From contig JAFZIY010000022.1 in the NCBI GenBank assembly GCA_017554105.1, forward strand, positions 1-34,294: a stretch of 34,294 bases of DNA, written 5' to 3'. Made by a program: the position numbers and the translations under genes. The stretch is from Prevotella sp. (GTDB lineage Bacteria; Bacteroidota; Bacteroidia; Bacteroidales; Bacteroidaceae). Positions 1 through 9,078 of the stretch are shown in pieces. The notes below the pieces were generated by a model. That model ran no database searches and had not been told where the DNA came from. It worked only from the letters and a program-made list of their open reading frames with translations. Numbering within the stretch: the stretch's first letter is position 1; every line of letters begins with the position of its first letter.

Positions 1-35
1 CTTTTTCATAATTCTTCTATTCAAACGTCATTTAA

Positions 36-3000
36 TTATTTAATATAAACTTTCTTCCCATCTTTGATGTAAATGCCTCTTGCAGATGGTTTACCGTTGA
101 GTTTCTGGCCATTCAGGTTATACCATTGTGCCTTGCTTTCATCATTAACATCGTCAGTGGATATTGTCTCAATCTCCTCGATTGCAGTAGAAGTGCCAAC
201 GTTTTCCTCATCATATTCTGCGAAGAGGAATGTGTATTTAGCACCTGCGGCACCCTTAGGTTTCACGTCTGCTGTCGGTAACTGCAGATATGCGGAGTTA
301 GTATGCAACTTGATACCTGTATTAGCGGCACGATAGAACATCTCATCGCCTGAAATCGGATCGCCAACAGGATTGCCATTGTTGTCCAATTGATAATACT
401 TATACGCAAGAACATAGTTTGTCAAGTCGCCTTCTGAATCGGGGATAACCTTTCCCTCTACAGAATTTGCCTTCATCATGTTTCCACTAGTTGAAGCTAA
501 CTTCTCACCGTCGTGCATGTCAGGAACGAAAAGGTGGAAACCTCCATTAAGGATTTCTGCCTTATTCTCATCTGTTGCATTGAACATCACACAGCCAGTG
601 TTTTCTGGCAGCACATAGTTAGCTTCACTTCCGCCGATATCGGTAAGTTTTAATGTGCGGTTGGTATGGTCTGGATCTCCCACAAGATAAGTCTTTATGT
701 CCTTACCTGTCATATAGGCGGTCAGTGATGCATCAATAGCATGGTCGCGGCTTTCAGAAGTCCAACCTTTGGTATTCACCTTCTTGGCATCGGTAGAGAC
801 GGCAATCTTGTTGATTTCATAACCTTTGAAGTTTAATGTTACGTTAGCGGTAGTAGCATTGTCGGCCATCTGCATGGCAAAGATACCGTCCTTAGCATAT
901 GTGAAAGACTTCGCTTCACCACTGCCTATGGCAAATGTTGCACTCTGAGTATTACCTACTGGCTTAGCATGTACATAAACAGCCTGACCTGCTGCCACCT
1001 GCGGAACGATGAAACCGAATTCATCACTAACGGCCAGACCGCCATCTTCTGCATCGGCACTACCGTTCATGGTCATCGTCTTATTATCAACATCATTGTG
1101 GAAGATGCCAATACCACGGGTCTCATCGAACATAGTTGTACCGCCGTAGAGTTGACCTCCCGGTGCGAAGATATAACCATCATATTCCTCAGAATTGGTG
1201 CGGAAACCATATTCATCCCAAATTTTAAAGTCGTCTTCGTCAACTTCCTTCTCTACACCGTCCTCATCGATACCTGCGCTGACATATTTCTTCAGGTCGG
1301 TGAAGTCCCAAGTGTAAGGATACTCCATTGTCTGACGGTAACCTACGGGAATCATGCACTCAGCATAGTCGGTAACGTATGTTTCGCCTATTGTCTTCAC
1401 ACCAAGACGTACCTTGAAGATTCCAAATTTTGCATTTGCAGGATCTTGAGCACTGTTAACAGAGTAGTTATACCATTCATCATTTGCAGGAGCACCTGTG
1501 TCGGGCTGAATGTCATCAGCAGTGATGTTACCAGTCTTTCTCGATTCCTGATGGAACCTGGTGGGTTCATCCTCACCGCGATAGTTGATATGCAGGTAAG
1601 CGTGGTCTTTAGCGTCATTCTCAGGAACATTGAGTATATAGCGTTTGTCGTCTTCTGCAGCTACGCTATTTTCTGTCAGGATGTCGGCATTGTCATTCGC
1701 AGCATTGCGGTAGATAGCGATAGAGTATATCTTCAACAGGTCAGCTTCCTTAACTTGTAAAGTAAAGTCTCCACCAGTAGAGATAAAGTGATATTCGCCG
1801 TATGGTTTTGACAGGTCATCAAATCCTTCGCTTTCCAACCCGTTTTTGACTTTCACGCCAGATCCGCCAATCTTATAGTCACCTGTAATGGCTGTACCAA
1901 GCGCATCCTTTGCATTTGTGAATGTCAGGGTTGCAGGTTGGGTTGTATCATTGTTGTCTGCATTACCAAAGCATCCCATCTTTATAACCACGCGGTCGTT
2001 TTCTTTTAAGAACGGGATAATGAGTTTGCCACCACCCATCAGTCCGATGAAGCGGTCTTTGAATGATGTGGTTGAGGGAGCATCGTTTTCGTTGTAGATA
2101 CCCAACTCGTTAGGTTCGGTAAAGAACACCAGACCAGCGGTCTCATGAATCATGTCGGCATTGTCGGCTTCCATATCATAGATACTCTTGAAGATAGGCT
2201 CTTTCTCATTAGGCACATCTACATAGTCAAATTCCCAGTCTGCAGTCAGACCATCGGCCTTGTGAACCTCCTTGAAGAGTTTGGATTTGGCCTTCCAACC
2301 ATCAGGATTAGTAGCATATCTTGTGCCGTCATCCTCGCCATACTGGCCGAGATCCCAATCTTTGCTTGAATAGAAGTCCCAGCTCTTCACCTCTTCTCCG
2401 TTTGTTGTAGCAGCCACACGCTCTGTCTTGTCGTCATTCCATTTAGCATCAGCAGCATCATAAGCAATGGTGAGCACGAAGCTGGCCTGTCCTACACCAT
2501 TTTCAACATGAGCCACAACGGCGCCTCCAGGATTAGCAGGAGCAGGTTTAAATGTGATGTCGTAGAAACTCAAAGTCTGCTTGCCATTATTATATTCCAC
2601 CTTGGCTTTAGCACTAGCCACGTTGCCCAGGCATTTCACTCTTGGCTCAGATCCTGCGTTGCGAATAAAGTCACCAGTGAGTTCATAAGTGTAATTACCA
2701 TAACCGTGGTTTGTTCCATCCAAATCATTGTATGGGCCACCCTTGATTTCTGCCACATTTTGTGTCTCAGCTGTATTCACATCAGTGTTTTTCACTACCT
2801 TGTAAAGAGGAGTCACGCTGAACCTGGGAATGAATGTGTATGATTTCACTCGGAGAATTGGATGCTCATGCGAGATGTTCGTTGGCAACGAGCAGAGATA
2901 ATAGATACCGCCCTTTTCAACATTCACTCTGAGGGAATAGTTGTTTGAACCGTTGGTCTGTCCATTTGATAAGCCAACATGTTGCACATTTGGCTGGTCT

Positions 3001-4313
3001 CCGATGCCTGGGTATGAACCGTCAGCCCTTTGTTTATACCAGAAGGCAGGTGTTTCATAAGAGCCTTCGCAGTAATAGTCAATTTGTAACAATCCATCCA
3101 CCTCGGGGAAGAAATAGAAGAAGTTACCACACAAAGGCCAAATGGTATCGAAGAGGTCACCATAAATGACAAGTTGACCATTCGAGTTATTTGTTCCTGC
3201 GCTACTAGCATCAACTGTATAGTCATGCTGGGCGGTAAATGTGGACCATTCTTTTCCAATCAGTTCTACAGTTGTATTTCTAATTTCATCCTCTGTATAC
3301 TTATTATTTGTGTTGTTGTATTCTTTATAGGTTAAACGATATTGCAGATAATCGTAATTGTTCGTTGCAGGGTCCAAGTTGTTCGATGCGTCGATGATAC
3401 TGGCAGCACCCAAAACGCCATTACCGAGGTCTCTGACAAAAGTCATGTCATTATCATTACCAAACTTCATCGTGATATATGGTGCGGCACCACGCTTGTC
3501 CTCAAGCACACCAGCATGTTTAAAAGAATAATTATAACCTAAAGCACCAAACTGTCTGCTGGGATCATCTGCTGAGACACCTTGGCCTGCCAAGAAATTA
3601 TTATAATCACTTGTTATGCTAGAAACATCACCTGCATTTTCAACCTTAAAATCGGATGCTTGGTAGTCTGCAAGTGTAATGGTGACAGAACGGATGATGA
3701 TTCCTTTTCCTACATTGAAATGTACATCACCTGCAGTACTTACTGTATAAGCTTGCTTACTCGTGACATTGTTACCATGGTTAAGCCCATCAAGTGCTCC
3801 CGTAACATCGCCTGTATCGTAAACGAAAATATAATCTGTTGGAGTGTTGGGGTTATCAACATAGTATTCAATACTAATCTGGTCACCTGCTTTCAAATCA
3901 TGAATATAAAAGAAATCGTAACCACCAGAGGTGTTACACAGACCCATACCTTTCCATTCGTAATGGTTTCCTCCGTCATAACCCTGATGATACTGATTAA
4001 CATTTTCTCTAGCCAGGCCCCAACTACCGGTATTACCTACACTAAAGCGCAACTTGTGGTCAAGCCAAGAATAGAACGAGGTTTTAGGTGCCTGTTTGTT
4101 GCCTTGTTGACCAGTATGAGTCTTGACAATAACGATAGACTCGAGATAGTTTCCGTTCCAGTTAATCGTTTTGCTGTCAAAATCATCATTCCAATAGTCA
4201 GCATACTCATAAACTCCAAACCAGTGAGTCTCCTTAATTACTGGTTCATACGCCATGGCATTCCCAACGAATGCTATGACAAAAAACAACAAAGAAAATA
4301 ATTTTTTCATCAT
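36..4313 (-). CDS. Giant secreted protein of unknown function with Prevotella-type C-terminal tail
   Basis: This 1425-residue protein starts with a clear signal peptide (MMKKLFSLLFFVIAFVGNAMA, cleavage near residue 21), so it is exported. I recognise no catalytic domain. The body is rich in Asn, Asp, Gly, Tyr and Thr and looks like a chain of beta-sandwich or adhesin-type modules. Two stretches begin with a similar 'WDF' motif (around residues 643 and 1004) and continue with comparable glycine-rich strands, so they may be a diverged duplication. The last ~33 residues (AQWYNLNGQKLNGKPSARGI and on to the terminal YIK) form a tail also found on the protein at 26308-31350, suggesting a shared sorting or anchoring signal. 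The first ATG of an ATG-ATG pair is used. It is the only gene on its strand here, with a -7 element at 4389-4396. A surface or secreted binding protein is inferred; the substrate is unknown. Confidence 0.85.
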   Translation of the reverse strand: MMKKLFSLLFFVIAFVGNAMAYEPVIKETHWFGVYEYADYWNDDFDSKTINWNGNYLESIVIVKTHTGQQGNKQAPKTSFYSWLDHKLRFSVGNTGSWGLARENVNQYHQGYDGGNHYEWKGMGLCNTSGGYDFFYIHDLKAGDQISIEYYVDNPNTPTDYIFVYDTGDVTGALDGLNHGNNVTSKQAYTVSTAGDVHFNVGKGIIIRSVTITLADYQASDFKVENAGDVSSITSDYNNFLAGQGVSADDPSRQFGALGYNYSFKHAGVLEDKRGAAPYITMKFGNDNDMTFVRDLGNGVLGAASIIDASNNLDPATNNYDYLQYRLTYKEYNNTNNKYTEDEIRNTTVELIGKEWSTFTAQHDYTVDASSAGTNNSNGQLVIYGDLFDTIWPLCGNFFYFFPEVDGLLQIDYYCEGSYETPAFWYKQRADGSYPGIGDQPNVQHVGLSNGQTNGSNNYSLRVNVEKGGIYYLCSLPTNISHEHPILRVKSYTFIPRFSVTPLYKVVKNTDVNTAETQNVAEIKGGPYNDLDGTNHGYGNYTYELTGDFIRNAGSEPRVKCLGNVASAKAKVEYNNGKQTLSFYDITFKPAPANPGGAVVAHVENGVGQASFVLTIAYDAADAKWNDDKTERVAATTNGEEVKSWDFYSSKDWDLGQYGEDDGTRYATNPDGWKAKSKLFKEVHKADGLTADWEFDYVDVPNEKEPIFKSIYDMEADNADMIHETAGLVFFTEPNELGIYNENDAPSTTSFKDRFIGLMGGGKLIIPFLKENDRVVIKMGCFGNADNNDTTQPATLTFTNAKDALGTAITGDYKIGGSGVKVKNGLESEGFDDLSKPYGEYHFISTGGDFTLQVKEADLLKIYSIAIYRNAANDNADILTENSVAAEDDKRYILNVPENDAKDHAYLHINYRGEDEPTRFHQESRKTGNITADDIQPDTGAPANDEWYNYSVNSAQDPANAKFGIFKVRLGVKTIGETYVTDYAECMIPVGYRQTMEYPYTWDFTDLKKYVSAGIDEDGVEKEVDEDDFKIWDEYGFRTNSEEYDGYIFAPGGQLYGGTTMFDETRGIGIFHNDVDNKTMTMNGSADAEDGGLAVSDEFGFIVPQVAAGQAVYVHAKPVGNTQSATFAIGSGEAKSFTYAKDGIFAMQMADNATTANVTLNFKGYEINKIAVSTDAKKVNTKGWTSESRDHAIDASLTAYMTGKDIKTYLVGDPDHTNRTLKLTDIGGSEANYVLPENTGCVMFNATDENKAEILNGGFHLFVPDMHDGEKLASTSGNMMKANSVEGKVIPDSEGDLTNYVLAYKYYQLDNNGNPVGDPISGDEMFYRAANTGIKLHTNSAYLQLPTADVKPKGAAGAKYTFLFAEYDEENVGTSTAIEEIETISTDDVNDESKAQWYNLNGQKLNGKPSARGIYIKDGKKVYIK

Positions 4314-4388
4314 GAAACTTAGTGTAATTGGTTTTAGCTATTTTTGTCTACAGTGAATATTAGTCGTGTAAGTAAGAATAATCGGCTG

Positions 4389-4396
4389 CAAAGTTA
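4389..4396 (-). promoter_or_regulatory. Bacteroidetes-type -7 element for the giant secreted protein gene
   Basis: On the minus strand this reads TAACTTTG, matching the Bacteroidetes TAnnTTTG -7 consensus, about 75 bases upstream of the start at 4313. No good TTTG -33 box stands at the expected 19-20 base spacing; only a weak TGTG is seen. The 5' untranslated region would be about 70 bases. Confidence 0.5.
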
Positions 4397-4589
4397 TTTT
4401 AATTGTATTATATACACATAATTATCAGGTTTCATGGATTTTATGTTACGTCACAATTGACTTTCGATGGTGTATCTTGTTACATACCATAAAGTTACGG
4501 AAACATTTGGTAAACTCTGATTATTGGTTTTGTAAATATTTATTCTTAATTCCTTGCATATAATCATTTAATTGTTGAGGTTTTATTCA

Positions 4590-4671
4590 TTAATTGATGC
4601 CTTCTCGGTGTCCAAAACGATATGTTTTGTATCACAAAAGGTGTCCTTTTGATTCCCCAAAAGGCATCAAT
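4590..4671. repeat. Intergenic 22-base-period repeat, copy A
   Basis: This is a noncoding array in the 488-base gap 4314-4801. AAAACG or AAAAGG blocks start at 4614, 4636 and 4659 (spacings 22 and 23). Short hairpins are nested in it: CAAAAC/GTTTTG (4613-4618, 4624-4629) and CCTTTTG/CAAAAGG (4645-4651, 4658-4664). The whole is bounded by a perfect 11-base inverted repeat, ATTGATGCCTT (4593-4603) and AAGGCATCAAT (4661-4671). A related array starting with the same 12 bases TTAATTGATGCC lies at 16647-16742. The rest of the gap is AT-rich and shows no gene. Confidence 0.7.
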
Positions 4672-4738
4672 CGTTTAATAAAAAGTTCAAGGGTTGGCGT
4701 TAATATGAAACTGGATGTTCTATTCTGAAAAATGATAT

Positions 4739-4785
4739 ACATGAAAATGCCCTGCGGTTGTTTATATCGCAGGGCATTTTCATGT
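4739..4785 (-). terminator. Hairpin terminator after cydB
   Basis: There is a perfect 18-base stem (4739-4756 with 4768-4785, core AAAATGCCCTGCG) around an 11-base loop, 16 bases past the cydB stop. On the minus strand it is followed by a short T-rich stretch (TATATCATTTTTC), so it should terminate the cyd operon. Confidence 0.8.
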
Positions 4786-4801
4786 GTATGGTTGAGATGG
4801 T

Positions 4802-5989
4802 TTAATATGACTCTTCCTCAGCAATCTCTTTCTTGGTGATTTGCTTGCGGTCGAGCGAACGCCATGCGTATGCTATATAGGCGAGCACGAAGGGGATGAG
4901 AAGTGACACATAGAACATCACGCGTAGCGTGAATTCACTGCTTGAGGAGTTCTGTATAGTCAGTGAACTCTGCAGGTCGATGTTTGAAGGATAGTAGGCG
5001 GTGTTGTTCCATCCAGCAAGGAGGAAGAGCACAAGCACCGTAAGCACCGTGCCGATGCCTGCAGGCCATATTCCTTTGTTTTTGAATTTTGCGTTCGGCT
5101 CTGCCGTTTCGCTCGTCGAAGAACTTTGCGCTTTGAACCTTATTTCCGCAATGATGCCATAAAGCACGAGTACCACACCTATTAATAATATAATAAGGAG
5201 ATACCACATGTCAAGCAGGTTGTGCAAATACTTCATTGGTTCCATCACTATCGCGCCAGTGGCGGGGTCAACGGCATAACCGTCTTTAATAAGTGTGCGA
5301 ACAAGGAATGCCACGAAGAGGATGAGGAATGGCACGGCATCGCACAGAACCTTCGCTCTGCAGCGGCTCTCGAGCGTCTCGTCCTTGATGTTGTTCATGA
5401 AGTAAAGTGAGCCGAGAACACGAGCAAGGAAGAACACTGCGAGACCAAGAATGAGGTTCCACGGGTCAAGAAGTGCATCGAGGCCATGCGAGGCATTGGC
5501 CCAACTGCTTATAACGGGTTGCATGCCGTCGGTAAGGTTCTGTTTCGCTACGATGAAGTTGGAACCGTTGAAGAATGTTGCTACGGCACCACCGAGAAGC
5601 AACGGTCCCACCACACCATTTGCCACGAGGAAACACTGGAAGGTCTTTGTGCCCAGGATGTTTCCTATCTTGTTCTGGAACTCATAGCTCACCGCTTGCA
5701 ATACAAAAGAGAATAAGATGAGCATCCACAGCCAATACGCACCGCCAAAGCTAGTGCTATAGAACAGAGGGAAGGAGGCGAAGAATGCTCCGCCAAATGT
5801 CACAAGGGTGGTGAAGGTGATTTCCCACTTGCGTCCTGTGCTGTTTATCATAAGTCGGCGTTCCTCTGCCGTCTTGCCCACGTTGAAGAGCAGTGAGTTG
5901 CCACCCTGTACGAACAATAGGAAAACGAGCAATGCTCCTAAGAGCGATACCAGGAACCACCAGTAATGTTGCAAGAAATCGTATGTCAT
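4802..5989 (-). CDS. cydB: Cytochrome bd ubiquinol oxidase subunit II
   Basis: The product is 395 residues, near the usual CydB length, with about eight or nine hydrophobic segments. The N-terminal segment (HYWWFLVSLLGALLVFLLFV) and the following GGNSLLFNVGKTAEERR region match the CydB pattern. With CydA it forms the inner-membrane quinol oxidase that reduces oxygen to water with high affinity; in Bacteroidales this allows growth at nanomolar oxygen and scavenging of trace oxygen. It lies 27 bases downstream of cydA in the same direction and is followed by a strong terminator. No cydDC or cydX-like gene is evident in the window. The operon order DUF4492-cydA-cydB is usual for the phylum. Confidence 0.95.
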   Translation of the reverse strand: MTYDFLQHYWWFLVSLLGALLVFLLFVQGGNSLLFNVGKTAEERRLMINSTGRKWEITFTTLVTFGGAFFASFPLFYSTSFGGAYWLWMLILFSFVLQAVSYEFQNKIGNILGTKTFQCFLVANGVVGPLLLGGAVATFFNGSNFIVAKQNLTDGMQPVISSWANASHGLDALLDPWNLILGLAVFFLARVLGSLYFMNNIKDETLESRCRAKVLCDAVPFLILFVAFLVRTLIKDGYAVDPATGAIVMEPMKYLHNLLDMWYLLIILLIGVVLVLYGIIAEIRFKAQSSSTSETAEPNAKFKNKGIWPAGIGTVLTVLVLFLLAGWNNTAYYPSNIDLQSSLTIQNSSSSEFTLRVMFYVSLLIPFVLAYIAYAWRSLDRKQITKKEIAEEESY

Positions 5990-6016
5990 GGTTGTTCTTT
6001 TTTATTGTATAATTAA

Positions 6017-7684
6017 TTACTCTGATTCATACTCTGGTCCTTTCTTGATTTGTTTCAGAAGGATGCTAATCTCAACTGCCAGCATCGTGGTGAAGAGTGC
6101 GAGGAAGATGAAGAATGTCAGGGCAACGGAGCCCGCTGAGATATTGCTCACGGCCACACTTGATGGCAACATATCTTGTATCGTCCATGGCTGCCTTCCA
6201 AACTCGGCAACAAGCCATCCGCTCTCAGAGGCTATGTATGCCAGTGGTACCAGAACAATGGCAAGCCAGTAATGCCACTTGGGAAGGCCTGTAAGGTCGT
6301 TGATGTCGGCATGAGTCTCGGGCAGTAGTCCGAAGGTTGCCAGCAAACGGCGTGTCAGAACTGATAACAGCGGAATACGGTACGACAATAGTGCCATTAC
6401 CGCGAAGAAGAGAATGAAGATGCATCCCAGTCCAACCATAGTGCGGAATGCCCAGAAGTTTACGGGGATGAATGGCACCACCTCGTTTTTGTCACGGATA
6501 TATCCATAGCCGAAGTACTTCATGTTCTCGTTCAGGCAGTCGCTTGCTGTTTGCAACTCAGCCTTGTCGTCGTCGGGAATAACGGTCTGGTCCTTGTATT
6601 TCGCTTTCAGTTGCCTGTATGTGTTCAGTGCGGCAATAGCCTTCTTGCCCCGTTCAATCTTCTCGTCAATTGATGGCTCAACCTTGCCGTCAGGAGAAGT
6701 ATAGCCATTGAGAATGTCGTTTATGCCAGGTACATAGCCCTCGGGTTTGTTTGTAGCCATAATACTCAGAGCGTAAGGCATGTCTATTTTCATTGCCGGA
6801 GCCTCTTCGTTGGCATAGTCGGGTTGAGCAAACGGGTTTACCCATGCCACTGCCGTCAGTCCTTGTTCGGTTCCTCCGTTGTAGAGAGCTTCCATTGCCG
6901 CAAGCTTCATCGGTTGTGCCTTTGCCACCTGCTGTCCTGAAATGTGTCCTGTGAAAGCAGCACCCAAGGCGGCAACGAGTCCCACAATAGATGCTATCTT
7001 TATGCTCTCAAGTGCCAGTTTCTTCTCACGTTTCCTCATAAGATACCAGCATGACACGGCAACCACGAAAATGGCACCGATGATCCATGACGAGATAACG
7101 GTGTGGAAGAACTTGCCCACAGCGAATGGTGAGAAGGCCACGGCAAAGAAATCAACCATTTCGTGACGCATAGTGTCTGGGTTGAACTCGCAGCCCACAG
7201 GATACTGCATCCATGAGTTGGCTACAAGTATCCACCATGCAGAGATGGTTGCTCCCAGTCCTGTAAGCCATGTCGAGGCCAGATGGAATCCTCGCGACAC
7301 TTTCTGCCAACCAAAGTACATCACGGCTACGAAGGTACTCTCCATGAAAAATGCCACGATGCCCTCGATGGCAAGAGGAGCGCCGAAGATGTCGCCTACA
7401 ATCCATGAGTAGTTACTCCAGTTGGTTCCGAACTCGAACTCAAGAATGATTCCAGTGGCCACACCCATGGCAAAGTTCACTCCGAAAAGTTTTTGCCAGA
7501 AACGTGCGGCATCTTTCCAAAATAGCTTGCCAGTGCGGTAGTAGCATGTCTCCACGATACCCATTATCACTGCCAGTCCAAGTGTTAACGGCACGAAGAG
7601 CCAGTGATAGATGGCGGTTAGTGCGAATTGCGCCCTTGCCCAATCTACTGCACTTGCATCGATTGCAAGAAATAGGTTATTCAT
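6017..7684 (-). CDS. cydA: Cytochrome bd ubiquinol oxidase subunit I
   Basis: This 555-residue multi-pass membrane protein carries the haem and quinol sites of cytochrome bd. The N-terminus has the conserved Phe-Ala-Leu-Thr-Ala-Ile-Tyr-His motif (His27, corresponding to the axial haem ligand His19 of E. coli). Near residue 495 is the hallmark GRQPW motif (EFGRQPWTIQDMLPSS). The hydrophilic stretch at about residues 290-400, between membrane segments, is the quinol-binding Q-loop; its size and the total length suggest the long-loop form, which is an inference. The gene sits between a small DUF4492-like gene and cydB and is probably co-transcribed with both. No residue essential to the family appears to be missing. 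Confidence 0.96.
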   Translation of the reverse strand: MNNLFLAIDASAVDWARAQFALTAIYHWLFVPLTLGLAVIMGIVETCYYRTGKLFWKDAARFWQKLFGVNFAMGVATGIILEFEFGTNWSNYSWIVGDIFGAPLAIEGIVAFFMESTFVAVMYFGWQKVSRGFHLASTWLTGLGATISAWWILVANSWMQYPVGCEFNPDTMRHEMVDFFAVAFSPFAVGKFFHTVISSWIIGAIFVVAVSCWYLMRKREKKLALESIKIASIVGLVAALGAAFTGHISGQQVAKAQPMKLAAMEALYNGGTEQGLTAVAWVNPFAQPDYANEEAPAMKIDMPYALSIMATNKPEGYVPGINDILNGYTSPDGKVEPSIDEKIERGKKAIAALNTYRQLKAKYKDQTVIPDDDKAELQTASDCLNENMKYFGYGYIRDKNEVVPFIPVNFWAFRTMVGLGCIFILFFAVMALLSYRIPLLSVLTRRLLATFGLLPETHADINDLTGLPKWHYWLAIVLVPLAYIASESGWLVAEFGRQPWTIQDMLPSSVAVSNISAGSVALTFFIFLALFTTMLAVEISILLKQIKKGPEYESE

Positions 7685-7744
7685 ATCTGTTTGGTATTTA
7701 GAGATTTATGTTTTGCTTATACCGTAGATTTAAGTATATATCAT

Positions 7745-7960
7745 TTACCTTTCAAGTATCTCCGTCGCCACGAATTCTGCTTCCTCTCCTTTCTCGCTAT
7801 GCTGAGATATGAAGTTGGGGAAGAAGAACAGTTTTAATATTATGAAGATAATAAAGAGTTTTATGCCTATAATAAGCCAAAGAGTCTTGCCAAGCCTCAT
7901 GTTCCTGAAGCCGTCATAATAGAGGTCGTAAACCTTATATAATAAACTGCGTTTTTTCAT
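7745..7960 (-). CDS. Small membrane protein, DUF4492-like, first gene of the cyd operon
   Basis: The product is 71 residues with one strong membrane helix at about residues 27-48 (LWLIIGIKLFIIFIILKLFF). A basic, aromatic N-terminal part (KVYDLYYDGFRNMRLGKTLW) should lie in the cytoplasm, and a short acidic tail follows the helix. The pattern and the position just upstream of cydA match the DUF4492 family that accompanies cydAB in Bacteroidetes. Its role is not established. An assembly or accessory subunit of the bd oxidase, analogous to CydX but unrelated in sequence, is a reasonable guess. It lies 60 bases upstream of cydA on the same strand, with the promoter-like element 8040-8047 ahead of it. 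Confidence 0.8.
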   Translation of the reverse strand: MKKRSLLYKVYDLYYDGFRNMRLGKTLWLIIGIKLFIIFIILKLFFFPNFISQHSEKGEEAEFVATEILER

Positions 7961-8039
7961 AATGGTCCAAAAGGTTGGAATGTCATTGCTTCTGCAGAAG
8001 TCAATGTAGCAAGTTAGTGTAATAGTAGGTAATACGGTA

Positions 8040-8047
8040 CAAAGATA
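8040..8047 (-). promoter_or_regulatory. -7 element for the cyd operon
   Basis: On the minus strand this is TATCTTTG, a full match to TAnnTTTG, 80 bases upstream of the DUF4492-like start. A matching -33 TTTG is not evident, which may mean an activator is used. The 229-base gap 7961-8189 is a divergent promoter region and otherwise shows no gene. Confidence 0.5.
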
Positions 8048-8116
8048 ATACTTTTTTTCTTTTCTTCCTTAAAATTCTTAATTTTTAGTTACTTAAAGTT
8101 TTATATAAAGAAAATA

Positions 8117-8148
8117 TTTGGTTGTATTGCCTAAAAAACGTACTTTTG
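8117..8148 (+). promoter_or_regulatory. Consensus promoter for the exporter operon
   Basis: TTTGG at 8117-8121 and TACTTTTG at 8141-8148 (TAnnTTTG) are separated by 19-20 bases, an almost ideal Bacteroidetes housekeeping promoter. It lies about 40 bases upstream of the ATG at 8190 and probably drives the genes to 14577. Confidence 0.8.
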
Positions 8149-8189
8149 CAATTCAATTATTAATACTAGATAGAGTGTAGATTCTAATT

Positions 8190-9062
8190 ATGAATAAGAA
8201 AATACTTATACCGCTCATTATAGTCATTGCACTGCTTATCGCGGGTGTCGCTTGGCTGGCAGTGAGCTTGAAAGAACAGAAGAAGGAAAATCAGGATATG
8301 CAGGAACTCGCCGAACTCGACAAGAAAGAGATGGAGAACGAGTACCAGCGTTTTGCAGAACAATATACTGAGATGAAGTCACGCATCAACAATGACTCCA
8401 TCGTAGCACAGTTGACGCGTGAGCAGTTGCGTACTCAGCAACTATTGAAGGAACTCAAGGCAGTCAAGGCTAACGATGCACGCGAGATTGCACGACTCAA
8501 GAAAGAACTTGCCACATGTAGGGCGGTAATAAGAAGTTATGTGCTTGAGATTGACTCACTCAATAGGTTGAACCAGAACCTCACAGAGGAGAATACACGT
8601 GTGAAAGGACAATATGAGGAGGCAACGCGCCAGATAGAAGGACTGAATGCTGACAAACAGACACTGACGGAGAAAGTTGCAATAGCTGCCCAGCTCGATG
8701 CTACTGCCATACAGATGTCAATGCTTGACAAGAAAGGAAAGCAGACAGAGAAGATGAATAAGGCAAAGCAGTTGAGAGTGTCGTTTAAGATTGCAAAGAA
8801 CGTTACTGCGACCAACGGCATTCGCACTCTTTATGTGCGTATAACTACACCTGCAGGAACAACACTTGGTAATGCCGGAACATTCCAGTATGAGAACCGA
8901 CAGTTGCAATGCACAATGAAGAAAGGCATTGAATATAGCGGTAATGAAACACCAGTTACACTTTATTATGACATCAACCAGTTCCTTGATGCAGGAAACT
9001 ATCAGGTAAGTATATTTGCTGACGGACAGATGATTGGCTCAAGAAGCGTTAGGTTTGAATGA
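8190..9062 (+). CDS. Membrane-anchored coiled-coil protein of unknown function
   Basis: The product is 290 residues. An N-terminal membrane anchor (residues about 5-27, ILIPLIIVIALLIAGVAWLA) is followed by a long, charged, heptad-like coiled coil (about 28-170, rich in Glu, Lys, Gln and Arg). A compact C-terminal domain (about 185-290) looks like a beta-sandwich (VSFKIAKNVTATNGIRTLYV, then VTLYYDINQFLDAGNYQVSI). The anchor type predicts a periplasm-facing protein. The ATG at 8190 is 41 bases downstream of a strong promoter, and the next gene starts 16 bases after the stop, so this is probably the first gene of the TolC-HlyD-permease operon. I do not recognise a named family; such proteins are often annotated loosely as SMC-like because of the coiled coil, which is not evidence of function. 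A periplasmic structural or scaffold role beside the exporter is a guess. Confidence 0.85.
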   Translation: MNKKILIPLIIVIALLIAGVAWLAVSLKEQKKENQDMQELAELDKKEMENEYQRFAEQYTEMKSRINNDSIVAQLTREQLRTQQLLKELKAVKANDAREIARLKKELATCRAVIRSYVLEIDSLNRLNQNLTEENTRVKGQYEEATRQIEGLNADKQTLTEKVAIAAQLDATAIQMSMLDKKGKQTEKMNKAKQLRVSFKIAKNVTATNGIRTLYVRITTPAGTTLGNAGTFQYENRQLQCTMKKGIEYSGNETPVTLYYDINQFLDAGNYQVSIFADGQMIGSRSVRFE

Positions 9063-9078
9063 AAAAGACAGAACAGCT

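Noticed and set aside
969-1760. 263-residue open frame on the plus strand inside the giant secreted gene
   Set aside because: It is antisense to a clearly coding frame with a signal peptide and family tail, and its translation is rich in Ile, Cys and Val with no recognisable domain, as expected from reversed codons. The same applies to 3582-4301.
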